This document shows, piece after piece, positions 26,040 to 35,024 of a DNA stretch of 64,000 nt. The translations under genes and the position numbers were made by a program. The DNA comes from JAPLDP01 sp964628285 (GTDB taxonomy: Bacteria > Bacteroidota > Bacteroidia > Bacteroidales > JAGONC01). The notes beneath the pieces were generated by a model that saw only the letters and a list, made by a program, of their open reading frames with translations, was not told where the DNA came from and ran no database searches. The stretch covers positions 66,360 to 130,359 of the forward strand of contig CAZVNP010000002.1 in NCBI GenBank assembly GCA_964628285.1, written 5' to 3'. Position 1 is the first letter of the stretch. Each line of letters begins with the position of its first letter.

Positions 26040-27101
26040 TTATCTTTTCTCCCTTTTACTCTTCAGAAGTGCATCCCATCCCTGGGCTGTCACCGGGACA
26101 CTGGCGCCCGAGCGGGTGATCAGGTTCACACCGCTACTCTCATCGTTCATGTGACCAATAACATGGATGTCGGGGATTTGTTTAATGGCGTCGTAGTCCT
26201 TCTGAGTGATGGTAAACAGCAGTTCATAGTCCTCGCCACCGTTCATGGCGGCGGTGGTGGGATCGATGTTGAATTCTTTCGACATCATGGCCGTCGACGG
26301 ATCGATGGGAATTTTATCCTCATAGATGGCGCAACCTGTCCTTGAGCCGTCGCAGATATGCAGGACGTCGGAGGCCAGGCCGTCGGAGATGTCGATCATG
26401 GCGGTAGGTTTGACGTTGATCTTTTTCAACAGGGTGACAATGTCGGTGCGTGCTTCCGGTTTAAGCTGGCGTTCAAGGATGTAATTATGACCTTCGAGAT
26501 CGGGTTGCATGTCAGGATTGACTTTAAACACCTGTTTTTCCCTTTCCAGCACCAGCAGGCCGATATAGGCGGCGCCCAGATCACCGGTCACGCATAGTAA
26601 ATCGTTGTTACGGGCACCGTTGCGGTACACGATATCCGAATCGTCGGCTTCGCCCAAAACCGTCAGTGACATGTTCAGGCCTTGCAGACTGGAAGTGGTG
26701 TCCCCGCCCACCAGGTCGACATGGTACCGTTCACAGGCCAGCAGGATACCCGCATAGATCTCTTCCATGGCCTCGAGTGAGAAACGGTTCGAAACGGCTA
26801 CGCTCACCGTGAGCTGTGACGGTAAGGCGTTCATGGCCGCAATGTCTGAAAAATTCACTACGGCGGCCTTATAGCCGAGATGCTTCAAAGGATAGTATGA
26901 CAGGTCAAAATGAATACCTTCAATCAGCAAATCGGTCGAGACCAGGGTCATTTTGTTCCTGAAATCGATCACAGCGGCATCATCATCCACACCTTTTACC
27001 GTGCTGCTGTTCTTTAATATGATGTGGCCGGTGAGGTGCCTGATCAAACCGAACTCCCCCAACTCCGAAAGTTCGGTCCTGCGTTTACGGTCCTCAAACA
27101 T
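26040..27101 (-). CDS. thiL: Thiamine-monophosphate kinase
   Basis: ThiL phosphorylates thiamine monophosphate to the cofactor thiamine pyrophosphate, which the dxs product encoded 6 kb away needs. The 353-residue protein has the AIR-synthase/PurM-like fold: GVDDDAAVIDF near residue 37 with metal-binding aspartates, LVGGDTTSS near 131, MIDISDGLASDVLHIC near 231, and NGGEDYELLFTI near 284. It is slightly longer than the E. coli enzyme (325). It is the first gene of the thiL-uvrC pair and diverges from the suf operon. Confidence 0.94.
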   Translation of the reverse strand: MFEDRKRRTELSELGEFGLIRHLTGHIILKNSSTVKGVDDDAAVIDFRNKMTLVSTDLLIEGIHFDLSYYPLKHLGYKAAVVNFSDIAAMNALPSQLTVSVAVSNRFSLEAMEEIYAGILLACERYHVDLVGGDTTSSLQGLNMSLTVLGEADDSDIVYRNGARNNDLLCVTGDLGAAYIGLLVLEREKQVFKVNPDMQPDLEGHNYILERQLKPEARTDIVTLLKKINVKPTAMIDISDGLASDVLHICDGSRTGCAIYEDKIPIDPSTAMMSKEFNIDPTTAAMNGGEDYELLFTITQKDYDAIKQIPDIHVIGHMNDESSGVNLITRSGASVPVTAQGWDALLKSKREKR

Positions 27102-27119
27102 ATCATTTCATTTATGCCA

Positions 27120-27127
27120 CAAAGGTA
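27120..27127 (-). promoter_or_regulatory. -7 box of the thiL-uvrC promoter
   Basis: The minus strand reads TACCTTTG, a perfect TAnnTTTG match, 18 bases before the thiL ATG. The same octamer and following TGGCAT occur before rbfA. The leader would be about ten bases long. Confidence 0.6.
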
Positions 27128-27211
27128 CTAATTTTCAGTGTCATGAACTCACCGCTGATGCCCAGGGAGCGCCAGGTCAAACTTTTTATAACCACCTTTG
27201 TTAAACAATTA

Positions 27212-27256
27212 CACATTATCATTATGTGCTGCGTATGCCGAATATTGCTAAATTTG
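27212..27256 (+). promoter_or_regulatory. suf operon promoter with overlapping palindrome
   Basis: The -7 box TAAATTTG is at 27249-27256. Twenty bases upstream, where the -33 element belongs, lies TGTG (27225-27228), which is the right end of a near-palindrome of 8-1-8 bases: CACATTAT, C, ATTATGTG (27212-27228), with one mismatched position. A dyad over the -33 element is where a repressor would act. The regulator (Fur, IscR or another) cannot be assigned from sequence alone. Confidence 0.5.
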
Positions 27257-27295
27257 CAATCTTTTAACCGGATTATATAAAGATAAAGGTTAATA

Positions 27296-28744
27296 ATGGA
27301 TAAAGACCCAAATAACATACTGGAACAGGTCACCAAGAATGATTATAAATACGGTTTCGTCACCGATATAGAGATGGATACGGCGCCCAAAGGGCTGAAC
27401 GAAGATATCATCCGGCTCATATCCTCCAAGAAACACGAACCTGCTTTTCTTCTTGAATTCCGTCTGAAAGCTTACCGACGGTGGCTGGAGATGACCGAAC
27501 CGACATGGGCCCATATCAAACACCCTCCCATCGACTATCAGGACATCATTTATTACGCTGCGCCGAAACAAAAAAGCTCACCTAAAAGTCTTGACGAGGT
27601 GGATCCGGAGTTGCTGAAAACCTTTGAGAAGCTGGGTATCTCACTTGAAGAGCAGAAGAGGCTCGTGGGTGTGGCTGTCGACGCCGTGTTCGACAGCGTC
27701 TCCGTTAAGACGACCTTTTCGGAGACACTGGAGAAACTGGGTATCATTTTCTGTTCTTTCAGCGAAGCCGTGCAGAAATATCCCGACCTGGTACAAACGT
27801 ATATGGGATCGGTGGTCCCTTATGGCGATAATTTCTTTGCCGCCCTGAATTCAGCCGTTTTTTCCGACGGATCCTTCTGTTATGTTCCCAAAGGTGTGCG
27901 CTGTCCCATTGAGTTGTCGACCTATTTCAGAATCAACTCGGCCAAGACGGGGCAGTTTGAGCGGACCCTCATCATCGCCGACGAGGGAAGCTATGTGAGT
28001 TACATGGAAGGATGCACGGCACCGGTGCGAGACGAACACCAGTTGCATGCCGCCGTGGTGGAGATCATTGCGCTGAAAGACGCCGAGGTGAAATACTCCA
28101 CCGTGCAGAACTGGTTCCCGGGCGATAAGGACGGCAAAGGAGGCATCTATAACTTTGTCACCAAAAGAGGGATGTGCAAAGGCAGTCACTCCAAGATATC
28201 CTGGACACAGGTCGAGACCGGCTCGGCCATCACCTGGAAATACCCGAGTGTGATCCTGCAGGGCGATAACTCCGTCGGTGAGTTTTATTCCGTGGCCGTG
28301 ACCAACCATTACCAGCAGGCCGATACAGGAACCAAGATGATCCACATTGGCAAGAATACCCGAAGCACGGTCATCTCAAAAGGTATTTCGGCAGGCCATG
28401 GCAACAACAGTTACCGTGGGCTGGTCAAAATCATCAAAAGGGCCACGAACGCCAGAAACTATTCCCAGTGCGATTCCATGCTCCTGGGCGACCAGTGCGG
28501 AGCGCATACGTTCCCTTACATCAATGTTGAGAACCAGTCCTCCATTGTCGAGCACGAGGCCACCACCTCCAAAATCTCTGACGACCAGCTGTTTTATTGC
28601 AAACAGCGGGGGATAAACATTGAAAACGCCGTCGCACTGATCGTGAACGGATATGCCAGGGAGGTGCTGAAAAAACTGCCCATGGAGTTCGCCGTCGAAG
28701 CCCAGAAACTTCTATCCGTCAGCCTGGAAGGAAGTGTGGGATAA
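27296..28744 (+). CDS. sufB: Fe-S cluster assembly protein SufB
   Basis: SufB is the scaffold subunit of the SufBCD complex on which Fe-S clusters form. The 482-residue length fits. Family markers are EFRLKAYRRWLEM near residue 52, FYCVP-type FCYVPKGVRCPIELSTYFRIN near 196, YMEGCTAPVRDEHQLHAAVVE near 237 and SKGISAGHGNNSYRG near 361, with the conserved cysteine in NYSQCDSMLLGDQCGAHTFP near 390. It opens the operon sufB-sufC-sufD-sufS-sufE-sufT-dxs, with a 98-base gap before sufC. The upstream promoter overlaps a palindrome. Confidence 0.97.
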   Translation: MDKDPNNILEQVTKNDYKYGFVTDIEMDTAPKGLNEDIIRLISSKKHEPAFLLEFRLKAYRRWLEMTEPTWAHIKHPPIDYQDIIYYAAPKQKSSPKSLDEVDPELLKTFEKLGISLEEQKRLVGVAVDAVFDSVSVKTTFSETLEKLGIIFCSFSEAVQKYPDLVQTYMGSVVPYGDNFFAALNSAVFSDGSFCYVPKGVRCPIELSTYFRINSAKTGQFERTLIIADEGSYVSYMEGCTAPVRDEHQLHAAVVEIIALKDAEVKYSTVQNWFPGDKDGKGGIYNFVTKRGMCKGSHSKISWTQVETGSAITWKYPSVILQGDNSVGEFYSVAVTNHYQQADTGTKMIHIGKNTRSTVISKGISAGHGNNSYRGLVKIIKRATNARNYSQCDSMLLGDQCGAHTFPYINVENQSSIVEHEATTSKISDDQLFYCKQRGINIENAVALIVNGYAREVLKKLPMEFAVEAQKLLSVSLEGSVG

Positions 28745-28842
28745 CGGTGAGGGGTTACTCTTTTTTCATATCATGAACGGATCAGGAGCAGGATCATCAA
28801 AGAAGAGTGACCGTCAATTAAATCATTTAAAATGAAAATTAT

Positions 28843-29583
28843 ATGCTGACAATAAAAGACTTAAAAGTATCGATCAACGAAAAGGAGATCATCAGCGGAT
28901 TGAGTCTGGAGATCAAAGCGGGAGAGGTCCACGCCATCATGGGTCCCAATGGCACCGGCAAGAGCACTCTGGCCTGGGCTATTGCGGGCAACGAGATGTA
29001 TAACGTGACGGGGGGCAGCATCACTTACAATGGCAGGAATCTCCTGGAGATGCCGCCGGAAGAGAGAGCCTGTGACGGCATATTTCTCGGATTCCAGTAT
29101 CCCGTGGAGATACCGGGGGTGAGCATGGCCAATTTCATGCGTACCGCCATCAACGAACAAAGAAAGTATCGCGGTCTCGATCCCATTTCATCCCAGGAAT
29201 TTCTTTCCAGGATGGAGGAAAACAGGAAACTGCTCGGCATCGACTCCAAACTGGCCAACCGCTCGGTGAATGAAGGCTTCTCGGGAGGTGAGAAAAAGAA
29301 AAGCGAGATATTCCAGATGGCCATGATCGAACCTACGCTGGCGATTCTCGACGAAACCGACTCAGGTCTCGATATCGACGCGCTCAAGGTCGTGGCCAAC
29401 GGCGTTAACAAACTGCGTTCCGGTAAAAATGCCATCATCGTCATCACACATTATCAGCGTCTGCTGGAATATATCATCCCCGATGTGGTCCATGTCCTTT
29501 ATAAGGGCAGGATTGTCAAAACGGGCGGCAGGGAACTGGCACTGGAACTGGAACAAAAAGGCTATGAATGGCTTAAAAATTAA
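28843..29583 (+). CDS. sufC: Fe-S cluster assembly ATPase SufC
   Basis: An ABC-type ATPase that drives shape change of the SufBCD scaffold; it is soluble and has no membrane partner. The 246-residue protein has Walker A GPNGTGKSTL near residue 36, an ABC signature FSGGEKKKSEI near 146, and Walker B with LAILDETDSGLDIDALK near 170, where SufC proteins carry DETDSGLD. It lies 8 bases before sufD. Confidence 0.97.
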   Translation: MLTIKDLKVSINEKEIISGLSLEIKAGEVHAIMGPNGTGKSTLAWAIAGNEMYNVTGGSITYNGRNLLEMPPEERACDGIFLGFQYPVEIPGVSMANFMRTAINEQRKYRGLDPISSQEFLSRMEENRKLLGIDSKLANRSVNEGFSGGEKKKSEIFQMAMIEPTLAILDETDSGLDIDALKVVANGVNKLRSGKNAIIVITHYQRLLEYIIPDVVHVLYKGRIVKTGGRELALELEQKGYEWLKN

Positions 29584-29591
29584 ATTGAAGA

Positions 29592-31007
29592 ATGGACGAC
29601 CTCTCATTGAAATATCACCTGAAAGATAAACTGATCGCCCTTTTCGAAAAGCACAGGGACGATTTATTCAGAAACGACACGTCTCTGATCTCTTCATTGA
29701 GGGAGCGGGCTTTTGAGCGTTTCAAAGTGCTCGGTTTCCCGCATACCAAGCTGGAACAATGGCGTCAGACCGATCTGACAGGGACCCTGTCGCACGATTA
29801 TGAGCAGCATTTCCGTCCTTCTGTCCCGCCGGCCGGTGGTCTCAAATATTTTGAATGTGAAGTTCCCGATTTCGATACCATCCTCGTGTCGGTGCTGAAT
29901 GGTTGGTTTATATCCCCCGATAACAAACCGCTGACACGATTACCCGACGGCACCGTCATCGGCAGCCTGGCGCAGGCCATGCTGGAATATCCGCGCATCG
30001 TCGAGGAACACTGGGGCAATGACGACCACAGCCGGGCCACAGGTCTCGATGCCCTGAACACAGCCTTTGCTCAGGACGGTGTCTTTATCTACGTACCCGA
30101 TGATGCGGTGATACCTAACACCATCCAGATGGTCAACATGATCAATCTCGACCGCAAGCTGTTCATCCAGAACCGCAACCTGATCATTCTGGGGAAAAAC
30201 AGTCATCTCACCCTGGTGCAGTGCGACGATTCGCTCAACCATGAGGTGAATTTCACCAACACGGTGACGGAGGTGTTCCTGGGTGAAAATTCAAGCTTTG
30301 ATCACTATAAACTTCAGAATATCAACGATCATTCAACGATCCTCAACACCACTCATTTTCATCTCAACGACGGCAGCCGGATGAACACCAATGCCATCAT
30401 TCTGAACGGCGGGCTGATACGTAACGATGTGTACGTGAATATCAAGGGAGAGGGTTGCGATGCCAACGTATATGGACTATATCTTGTCGACAAGGACCAG
30501 CATGTCGACAACCAGATCTATGTGGACCACGTGAGCCCTCACAGCAAAAGTTACCAGCTTTTTAAAGGTATTCTTGACGACCAGGCCAAAGCCGTATTCA
30601 ACGGTCATATCCTGGTGCACCGGGGAGCACAGAAAACCAATGCTTATCAGAGCAATAAAAATATTCTCCTGACGGATAAAGCCACCGTCAACGCCAAGCC
30701 ATGGCTGGAGATCTATGCCGACGATGTGAAATGCAGCCATGGTGCGGCCGTCGGCCAGTTAGACCCCAATGCTTTGTTCTACATACGCTCCAGAGGATTG
30801 TCGGAGGAGAACGCACGGATGCTCCTGATGTATGCCTTCGCCGCCGAAGTGATCAACAAGATAACAATTGAGGCGCTTAAGATCACCATCGATGATCTCG
30901 TGAAAAAAAGACTCCGAGGTGAATTATCGGTCTGCGACCAGTGCGTCCTGAATTGCAGAAACAAGGAAAATACAGTGTCATTTAAAATCGACATGAGCAA
31001 GATATAG
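29592..31007 (+). CDS. sufD: Fe-S cluster assembly protein SufD
   Basis: SufD pairs with SufB in the scaffold complex. At 471 residues it is a little longer than E. coli SufD (423). The C-terminal beta-helix core is recognisable: HVSPHSKSYQLFKGILDDQAKAVFNG near residue 313, TDKATVNAKPWLEIYADDVKCSHGAAVGQLD near 360, and LFYIRSRGLSEENARMLLMYAFA near 393. The N-terminal helical region includes FPHTKLEQWRQTDL near residue 49. It lies between sufC (8 bases) and sufS (32 bases). Confidence 0.95.
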   Translation: MDDLSLKYHLKDKLIALFEKHRDDLFRNDTSLISSLRERAFERFKVLGFPHTKLEQWRQTDLTGTLSHDYEQHFRPSVPPAGGLKYFECEVPDFDTILVSVLNGWFISPDNKPLTRLPDGTVIGSLAQAMLEYPRIVEEHWGNDDHSRATGLDALNTAFAQDGVFIYVPDDAVIPNTIQMVNMINLDRKLFIQNRNLIILGKNSHLTLVQCDDSLNHEVNFTNTVTEVFLGENSSFDHYKLQNINDHSTILNTTHFHLNDGSRMNTNAIILNGGLIRNDVYVNIKGEGCDANVYGLYLVDKDQHVDNQIYVDHVSPHSKSYQLFKGILDDQAKAVFNGHILVHRGAQKTNAYQSNKNILLTDKATVNAKPWLEIYADDVKCSHGAAVGQLDPNALFYIRSRGLSEENARMLLMYAFAAEVINKITIEALKITIDDLVKKRLRGELSVCDQCVLNCRNKENTVSFKIDMSKI

Positions 31008-31039
31008 ACGTATAACAAAACAATAACATACAACAGACA

Positions 31040-32260
31040 TTGGCATTCAACATCAAAGATATACGTCAGGAATTCCCGGTACTGGAACAAACCGTTTACG
31101 GACGTCCTCTTGTGTACTTAGACAATGCCGCGACCACTCAAAAACCTTTACAGGTGATCGAGGCCATCAGAGGGTATTATTCCACCGTTAACAGCAATGT
31201 GCATCGTGGGGTTCATTACCTCAGCCAGGAGGCGACCTCGGAGTTTGAAGATGCCCGGCGTACCGTTCAGCATTTCATCCATGCCGGAAATGCAGACGAG
31301 ATCATTTTCACCAAGGGCACAACCGAATCAATCAATCTGGTGGCGTGCAGCTTCGGCAGAAAATACATCTCACCGGGCGATGAGATCATCATCTCCTCAC
31401 TGGAGCATCATTCAAACATCGTCCCCTGGCAGATGCTATGCCAGGAGAAAGGTGCCTTTCTCCGTGTGATACCGATCGATGACAATGAGCGGCTCATCAT
31501 GGAGAAATACAGGGAAATGATCAACGAACGGACACGTCTGGTGGCTGTCACACATGTTTCCAATGCCCTGGGGACGGTCATGCCGGTAAAAGAGATCATC
31601 GACACAGCCCATGCCCATGCCGTGCCGGTGCTGGTGGACGGCGCTCAGGCTGTGGCACATCTTAAGGTGGACGTCCAGGATATGGACTGCGACTTTTATT
31701 GTTTTTCAGCCCATAAGATGTACGGCCCTATGGGATCAGGCGTCCTCTATGGCAAGGAAAAGCTGCTGGAGGACATGCCGCCGTACCAGGGCGGCGGTGA
31801 AATGATCAAAGCGGTGACTTTCGAAAAGACACTTTACAATGATCTTCCTTATAAATTTGAAGCCGGAACACCGAATGTGGCATCGGTGATCGGTTTTAAA
31901 GCGGCCGTGGATTTCATAAACAGGATTGGCTTTAAGGACATTATATCCTATGAACGGAATGTTTACCGTTATGCCGAAGAAACTCTGGCTGGGATAGAAG
32001 GGGTGCGTATTTTCGGGAAGGGTGACGATAAGGTCTGCGTCATTTCATTTCTTATCGGCGCCATCCATCCCTATGATGCCGGCAGCATTCTCGACAAGCT
32101 TGGTGTGGCGGTACGCACGGGACACCACTGCGCTCAACCCCTGATGGACCTTTGCAGCATACCGGGTACTGTGAGGGCTTCGCTTGGAATATACAACACA
32201 AAAGAAGAGATTGACATTCTGAAGGAAGCCATTATGCAAGTGAAAAAGATGTTCATGTGA
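31040..32260 (+). CDS. sufS: Cysteine desulfurase SufS
   Basis: A PLP enzyme that takes sulfur from cysteine for Fe-S assembly. The 406-residue class II desulfurase starts with a TTG at 31040, chosen because AFNIKDIRQEFPVLEQTVYGRPLVYLDNAATTQKP is the family N-terminus. The PLP lysine is in FSAHKMYGPMGSGVLYG near residue 226, and the catalytic cysteine is in RTGHHCAQPLM near residue 363. SufE, its sulfur acceptor, is encoded 61 bases downstream. Confidence 0.96.
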   Translation: MAFNIKDIRQEFPVLEQTVYGRPLVYLDNAATTQKPLQVIEAIRGYYSTVNSNVHRGVHYLSQEATSEFEDARRTVQHFIHAGNADEIIFTKGTTESINLVACSFGRKYISPGDEIIISSLEHHSNIVPWQMLCQEKGAFLRVIPIDDNERLIMEKYREMINERTRLVAVTHVSNALGTVMPVKEIIDTAHAHAVPVLVDGAQAVAHLKVDVQDMDCDFYCFSAHKMYGPMGSGVLYGKEKLLEDMPPYQGGGEMIKAVTFEKTLYNDLPYKFEAGTPNVASVIGFKAAVDFINRIGFKDIISYERNVYRYAEETLAGIEGVRIFGKGDDKVCVISFLIGAIHPYDAGSILDKLGVAVRTGHHCAQPLMDLCSIPGTVRASLGIYNTKEEIDILKEAIMQVKKMFM

Positions 32261-32321
32261 TAATACTATCAGGCGGATGCAATAAGCCCCGTTAATTATG
32301 GTTATTATTAATTGATCCCAA

Positions 32322-32753
32322 ATGGCAATAAAGGAAATTGAGAATCAGATCGAGGCTGAATTTCAGAATTTAAATGACTGGATGGATAAATATAACCACC
32401 TTATCGAAATGGGTAAGACATTACCGCTGATCGATGAGAAACTGAAGGTGGACAATAACCTCATCTCGGGATGCCAGTCGAGAGTGTGGCTGGCGGCCAC
32501 TTATGAGAAGGGTCGTGTCCATTTCAGTGCCGACAGTGATGCCATGATCACCAAAGGCATCATCAGCATGCTCATCCGGGTTTTATCAGGTCAGACACCC
32601 GATGCGATCATTAACGCCTCGCTCGATTTCATCGGCAGGATCGGTCTCAAAGAGCATCTGTCGCCGACACGTTCCAACGGAATGGATGCGATGATCAAAC
32701 AAATGAAGCTTTATGCCATCGTCTTTAAAGCAAAAGAACTTCAATTACCCTGA
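32322..32753 (+). CDS. sufE: Sulfur acceptor protein SufE
   Basis: SufE accepts persulfide sulfur from SufS and passes it to SufB. The 143-residue protein has the conserved acceptor cysteine in NNLISGCQSRVWLAA near residue 51, and the family segment ITKGIISMLIRVLSGQTPDAI near residue 84. It stands between sufS and a SufT-like gene and ends 6 bases before the latter. Confidence 0.95.
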   Translation: MAIKEIENQIEAEFQNLNDWMDKYNHLIEMGKTLPLIDEKLKVDNNLISGCQSRVWLAATYEKGRVHFSADSDAMITKGIISMLIRVLSGQTPDAIINASLDFIGRIGLKEHLSPTRSNGMDAMIKQMKLYAIVFKAKELQLP

Positions 32754-32759
32754 TGTGGT

Positions 32760-33083
32760 ATGGATGACAGCGCAACCAAAAACAAACTCGAAAGCCTTAT
32801 CATCGAACAGCTGAAAACTGTTTACGATCCTGAAATCCCTGTCAATATTTATGACCTGGGCCTTATTTATCACATTGACATATCGGATGATTTAACGGTA
32901 CACATTCAGATGACACTGACCGCTCCCAACTGTCCTGTGGCCGAGTCGTTACCGCAGGAGGTAAGGGAGAGGGTAACATCCGTGGAAGGAGTGAAAGCGT
33001 TCGATCTGGAGATCGTCTTCGACCCGCCATGGTCCATGGACATGATCTCGGAGGAAGGCAAGCTGGAACTCGGTTTTTTATAA
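32760..33083 (+). CDS. SufT-like DUF59 (MIP18 family) Fe-S assembly protein
   Basis: Proteins with this domain help in late Fe-S protein maturation. The 107-residue protein is nearly all DUF59: LKTVYDPEIPVNIYDLGLIYHIDI near residue 18, then MTLTAPNCPVAESLPQEV with the conserved cysteine near residue 61, and VFDPPWSMDMIS near 89. The ATG at 32760 lies 6 bases after the sufE stop, and dxs begins 11 bases after this gene, which implies coupled expression. Confidence 0.92.
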   Translation: MDDSATKNKLESLIIEQLKTVYDPEIPVNIYDLGLIYHIDISDDLTVHIQMTLTAPNCPVAESLPQEVRERVTSVEGVKAFDLEIVFDPPWSMDMISEEGKLELGFL

Positions 33084-33094
33084 GTTCACAATTT

Positions 33095-34999
33095 ATGAAG
33101 GTCAAACAGGGGAGATTATTATCCACAATCAATTCTCCTGACGATTTAAGAAAGCTGAAAGAACAGGACCTGCCACAGCTCTGCCATGAGATCAGGCAGT
33201 TCATCATAGAGGTTTTATGTGACCATCCCGGTCATCTGGGTGCCAGCCTGGGTTCCGTGGAGCTGGCCGTGGCGGTGCATTATGTCTTCAACACGCCTTA
33301 CGACAAGCTGATATGGGATGTCGGTCATCAGGCTTATGCCCATAAGATACTCACGGGTCGCAAGGATGTTTTTCATACCAACAGGATGTATAAAGGCATC
33401 AGCGGGTTTCCCAAAATGGCGGAGAGTGAATACGATGCCTTCGGTGTGGGACATGCCTCCACCTCCATTTCGGCCGCCCTGGGCATGGCGATAGCAGCCA
33501 ATCTGAGAGACCACAACGGCCGTCATCACATCGCCATTATTGGTGATGGTGCCATGACCGGAGGGATGGCTCTGGAAGGCATGAACAATGCAGGGGTGTC
33601 GAATGCCGATCTGCTGGTCATACTCAATGATAACGGCATTGCCATCGATAAAAGCGTCGGCGCCATCGGCGACTATCTCGTGCACATCGTCACGTCGAAG
33701 ACCTTTAAAAAATTCAAGGATCTTATCTGGATACTCATGGGCGGTCGCACCCGTTATGGCAAAAACTCCAGGGAAATCGTCCGTCAGATCACCAGTGCCG
33801 TCAAGTCGACCATCCTGAAACGCAGCAATCTCTTTGAAGCCTTTAATTTCAGATATTTCGGTCCCGTCGACGGCCATGATGTCATTCGGTTAGTGAAGTT
33901 ATTGACGGTAATGAAGACCATCAAAGGACCCAAGCTGCTTCATGTCATCACGGTGAAGGGAAAAGGTTACGAGCGTGCCGAGAAAGACCAGATCACCTAT
34001 CATGCCCCCGGCGTCTTCAACAAAGATACGGGCGAACTGGTCGACGAGCCCTGCCCTGCTAAGCCGGCGCCTAAATATCAGACCGTTTTTGGCCGGACCA
34101 TTCTGGAGCTGGCCGAAAAAAACAATAAGATCATAGGGATAACGCCGGCGATGGCTACCGGCAGCTCGTTGAGCATCATGATGAACGCGATGCCCGACAG
34201 GGCTTTTGATGTGGGCATTGCGGAGCAGCATGCCGTGACCTTCGCCGCCGGACTGGCGGCAGCAGGAATGGTGCCTTTCTGCACGGTCTATTCGACCTTT
34301 TTACAACGTGCTTATGATCAGATCATCCATGACGTGGCCCTGCAGAAACTTCATGTGGTGTTGTGTCTCGACCGTGCCGGCCTCGTGGGTGAAGACGGCG
34401 CCACTCATCACGGCAGCTTCGACCTGGCCTACCTCCGTTCCATACCCAATATGATCATCGCCGCTCCACTGAATGAGCCGGAAATGCGCAACATGATGTA
34501 CACGGCTCAGCTCGACGGCATGGGTCCCTTCGCGATACGTTACCCCAGAGGCCGTGGCGTCACACCCGAATGGAAAACACCCTTTGAGAAAATGACCATA
34601 GGCAAAGGTCAAAAGATTAAGGACGGTAAAGGACTGGCCATTATTTCTATCGGTCATGTCGGCAATAACGTCATCAGCGCAACGGAAGGGCTGCAAAAAG
34701 ATGACGCCGACGTGGCACATTATGATATGCGTTTTCTTAAGCCCCTCGATGAAGAGCTCCTCCATGAGATCTTCAACAAGTTCAATAAGATAATCACCGT
34801 GGAAGACGGAATCATCATGGGGGGACTGGGTACGGCCGTGCTTGAATTCATGGCCGATCATCACTACCAGGCTTCCGTCCATCGCCTGGGGATCCCCGAC
34901 CGTTTCATCGAGCAGGGTACGATAGCCGAATTACAGGCCGAATGCGGTTACGACAGGGAGGGCATTAAAAAAGCCGTCAGGGAGATGCTTGCTGAATGA
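33095..34999 (+). CDS. dxs: 1-deoxy-D-xylulose-5-phosphate synthase
   Basis: DXS joins pyruvate and glyceraldehyde-3-phosphate in the first step of the MEP isoprenoid pathway and needs thiamine pyrophosphate. From the ATG at 33095 it has 634 residues; an upstream extension would overlap the SufT-like gene. Landmarks are HPGHLGASLGSVELAVAVHY near residue 46, the TPP motif GDGAMTGGMALEGMNNAG near 149, GIAEQHAVTFAAGLA near 374, and DRAGLVGEDGATHHGSFDLAYL near 427. It ends the suf gene run. IspG and IspH of the same pathway are Fe-S enzymes, which gives a reason for the linkage. Confidence 0.96.
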   Translation: MKVKQGRLLSTINSPDDLRKLKEQDLPQLCHEIRQFIIEVLCDHPGHLGASLGSVELAVAVHYVFNTPYDKLIWDVGHQAYAHKILTGRKDVFHTNRMYKGISGFPKMAESEYDAFGVGHASTSISAALGMAIAANLRDHNGRHHIAIIGDGAMTGGMALEGMNNAGVSNADLLVILNDNGIAIDKSVGAIGDYLVHIVTSKTFKKFKDLIWILMGGRTRYGKNSREIVRQITSAVKSTILKRSNLFEAFNFRYFGPVDGHDVIRLVKLLTVMKTIKGPKLLHVITVKGKGYERAEKDQITYHAPGVFNKDTGELVDEPCPAKPAPKYQTVFGRTILELAEKNNKIIGITPAMATGSSLSIMMNAMPDRAFDVGIAEQHAVTFAAGLAAAGMVPFCTVYSTFLQRAYDQIIHDVALQKLHVVLCLDRAGLVGEDGATHHGSFDLAYLRSIPNMIIAAPLNEPEMRNMMYTAQLDGMGPFAIRYPRGRGVTPEWKTPFEKMTIGKGQKIKDGKGLAIISIGHVGNNVISATEGLQKDDADVAHYDMRFLKPLDEELLHEIFNKFNKIITVEDGIIMGGLGTAVLEFMADHHYQASVHRLGIPDRFIEQGTIAELQAECGYDREGIKKAVREMLAE

Positions 35000-35024
35000 T
35001 TTTTTCCTACATTTGACCTTTTTC

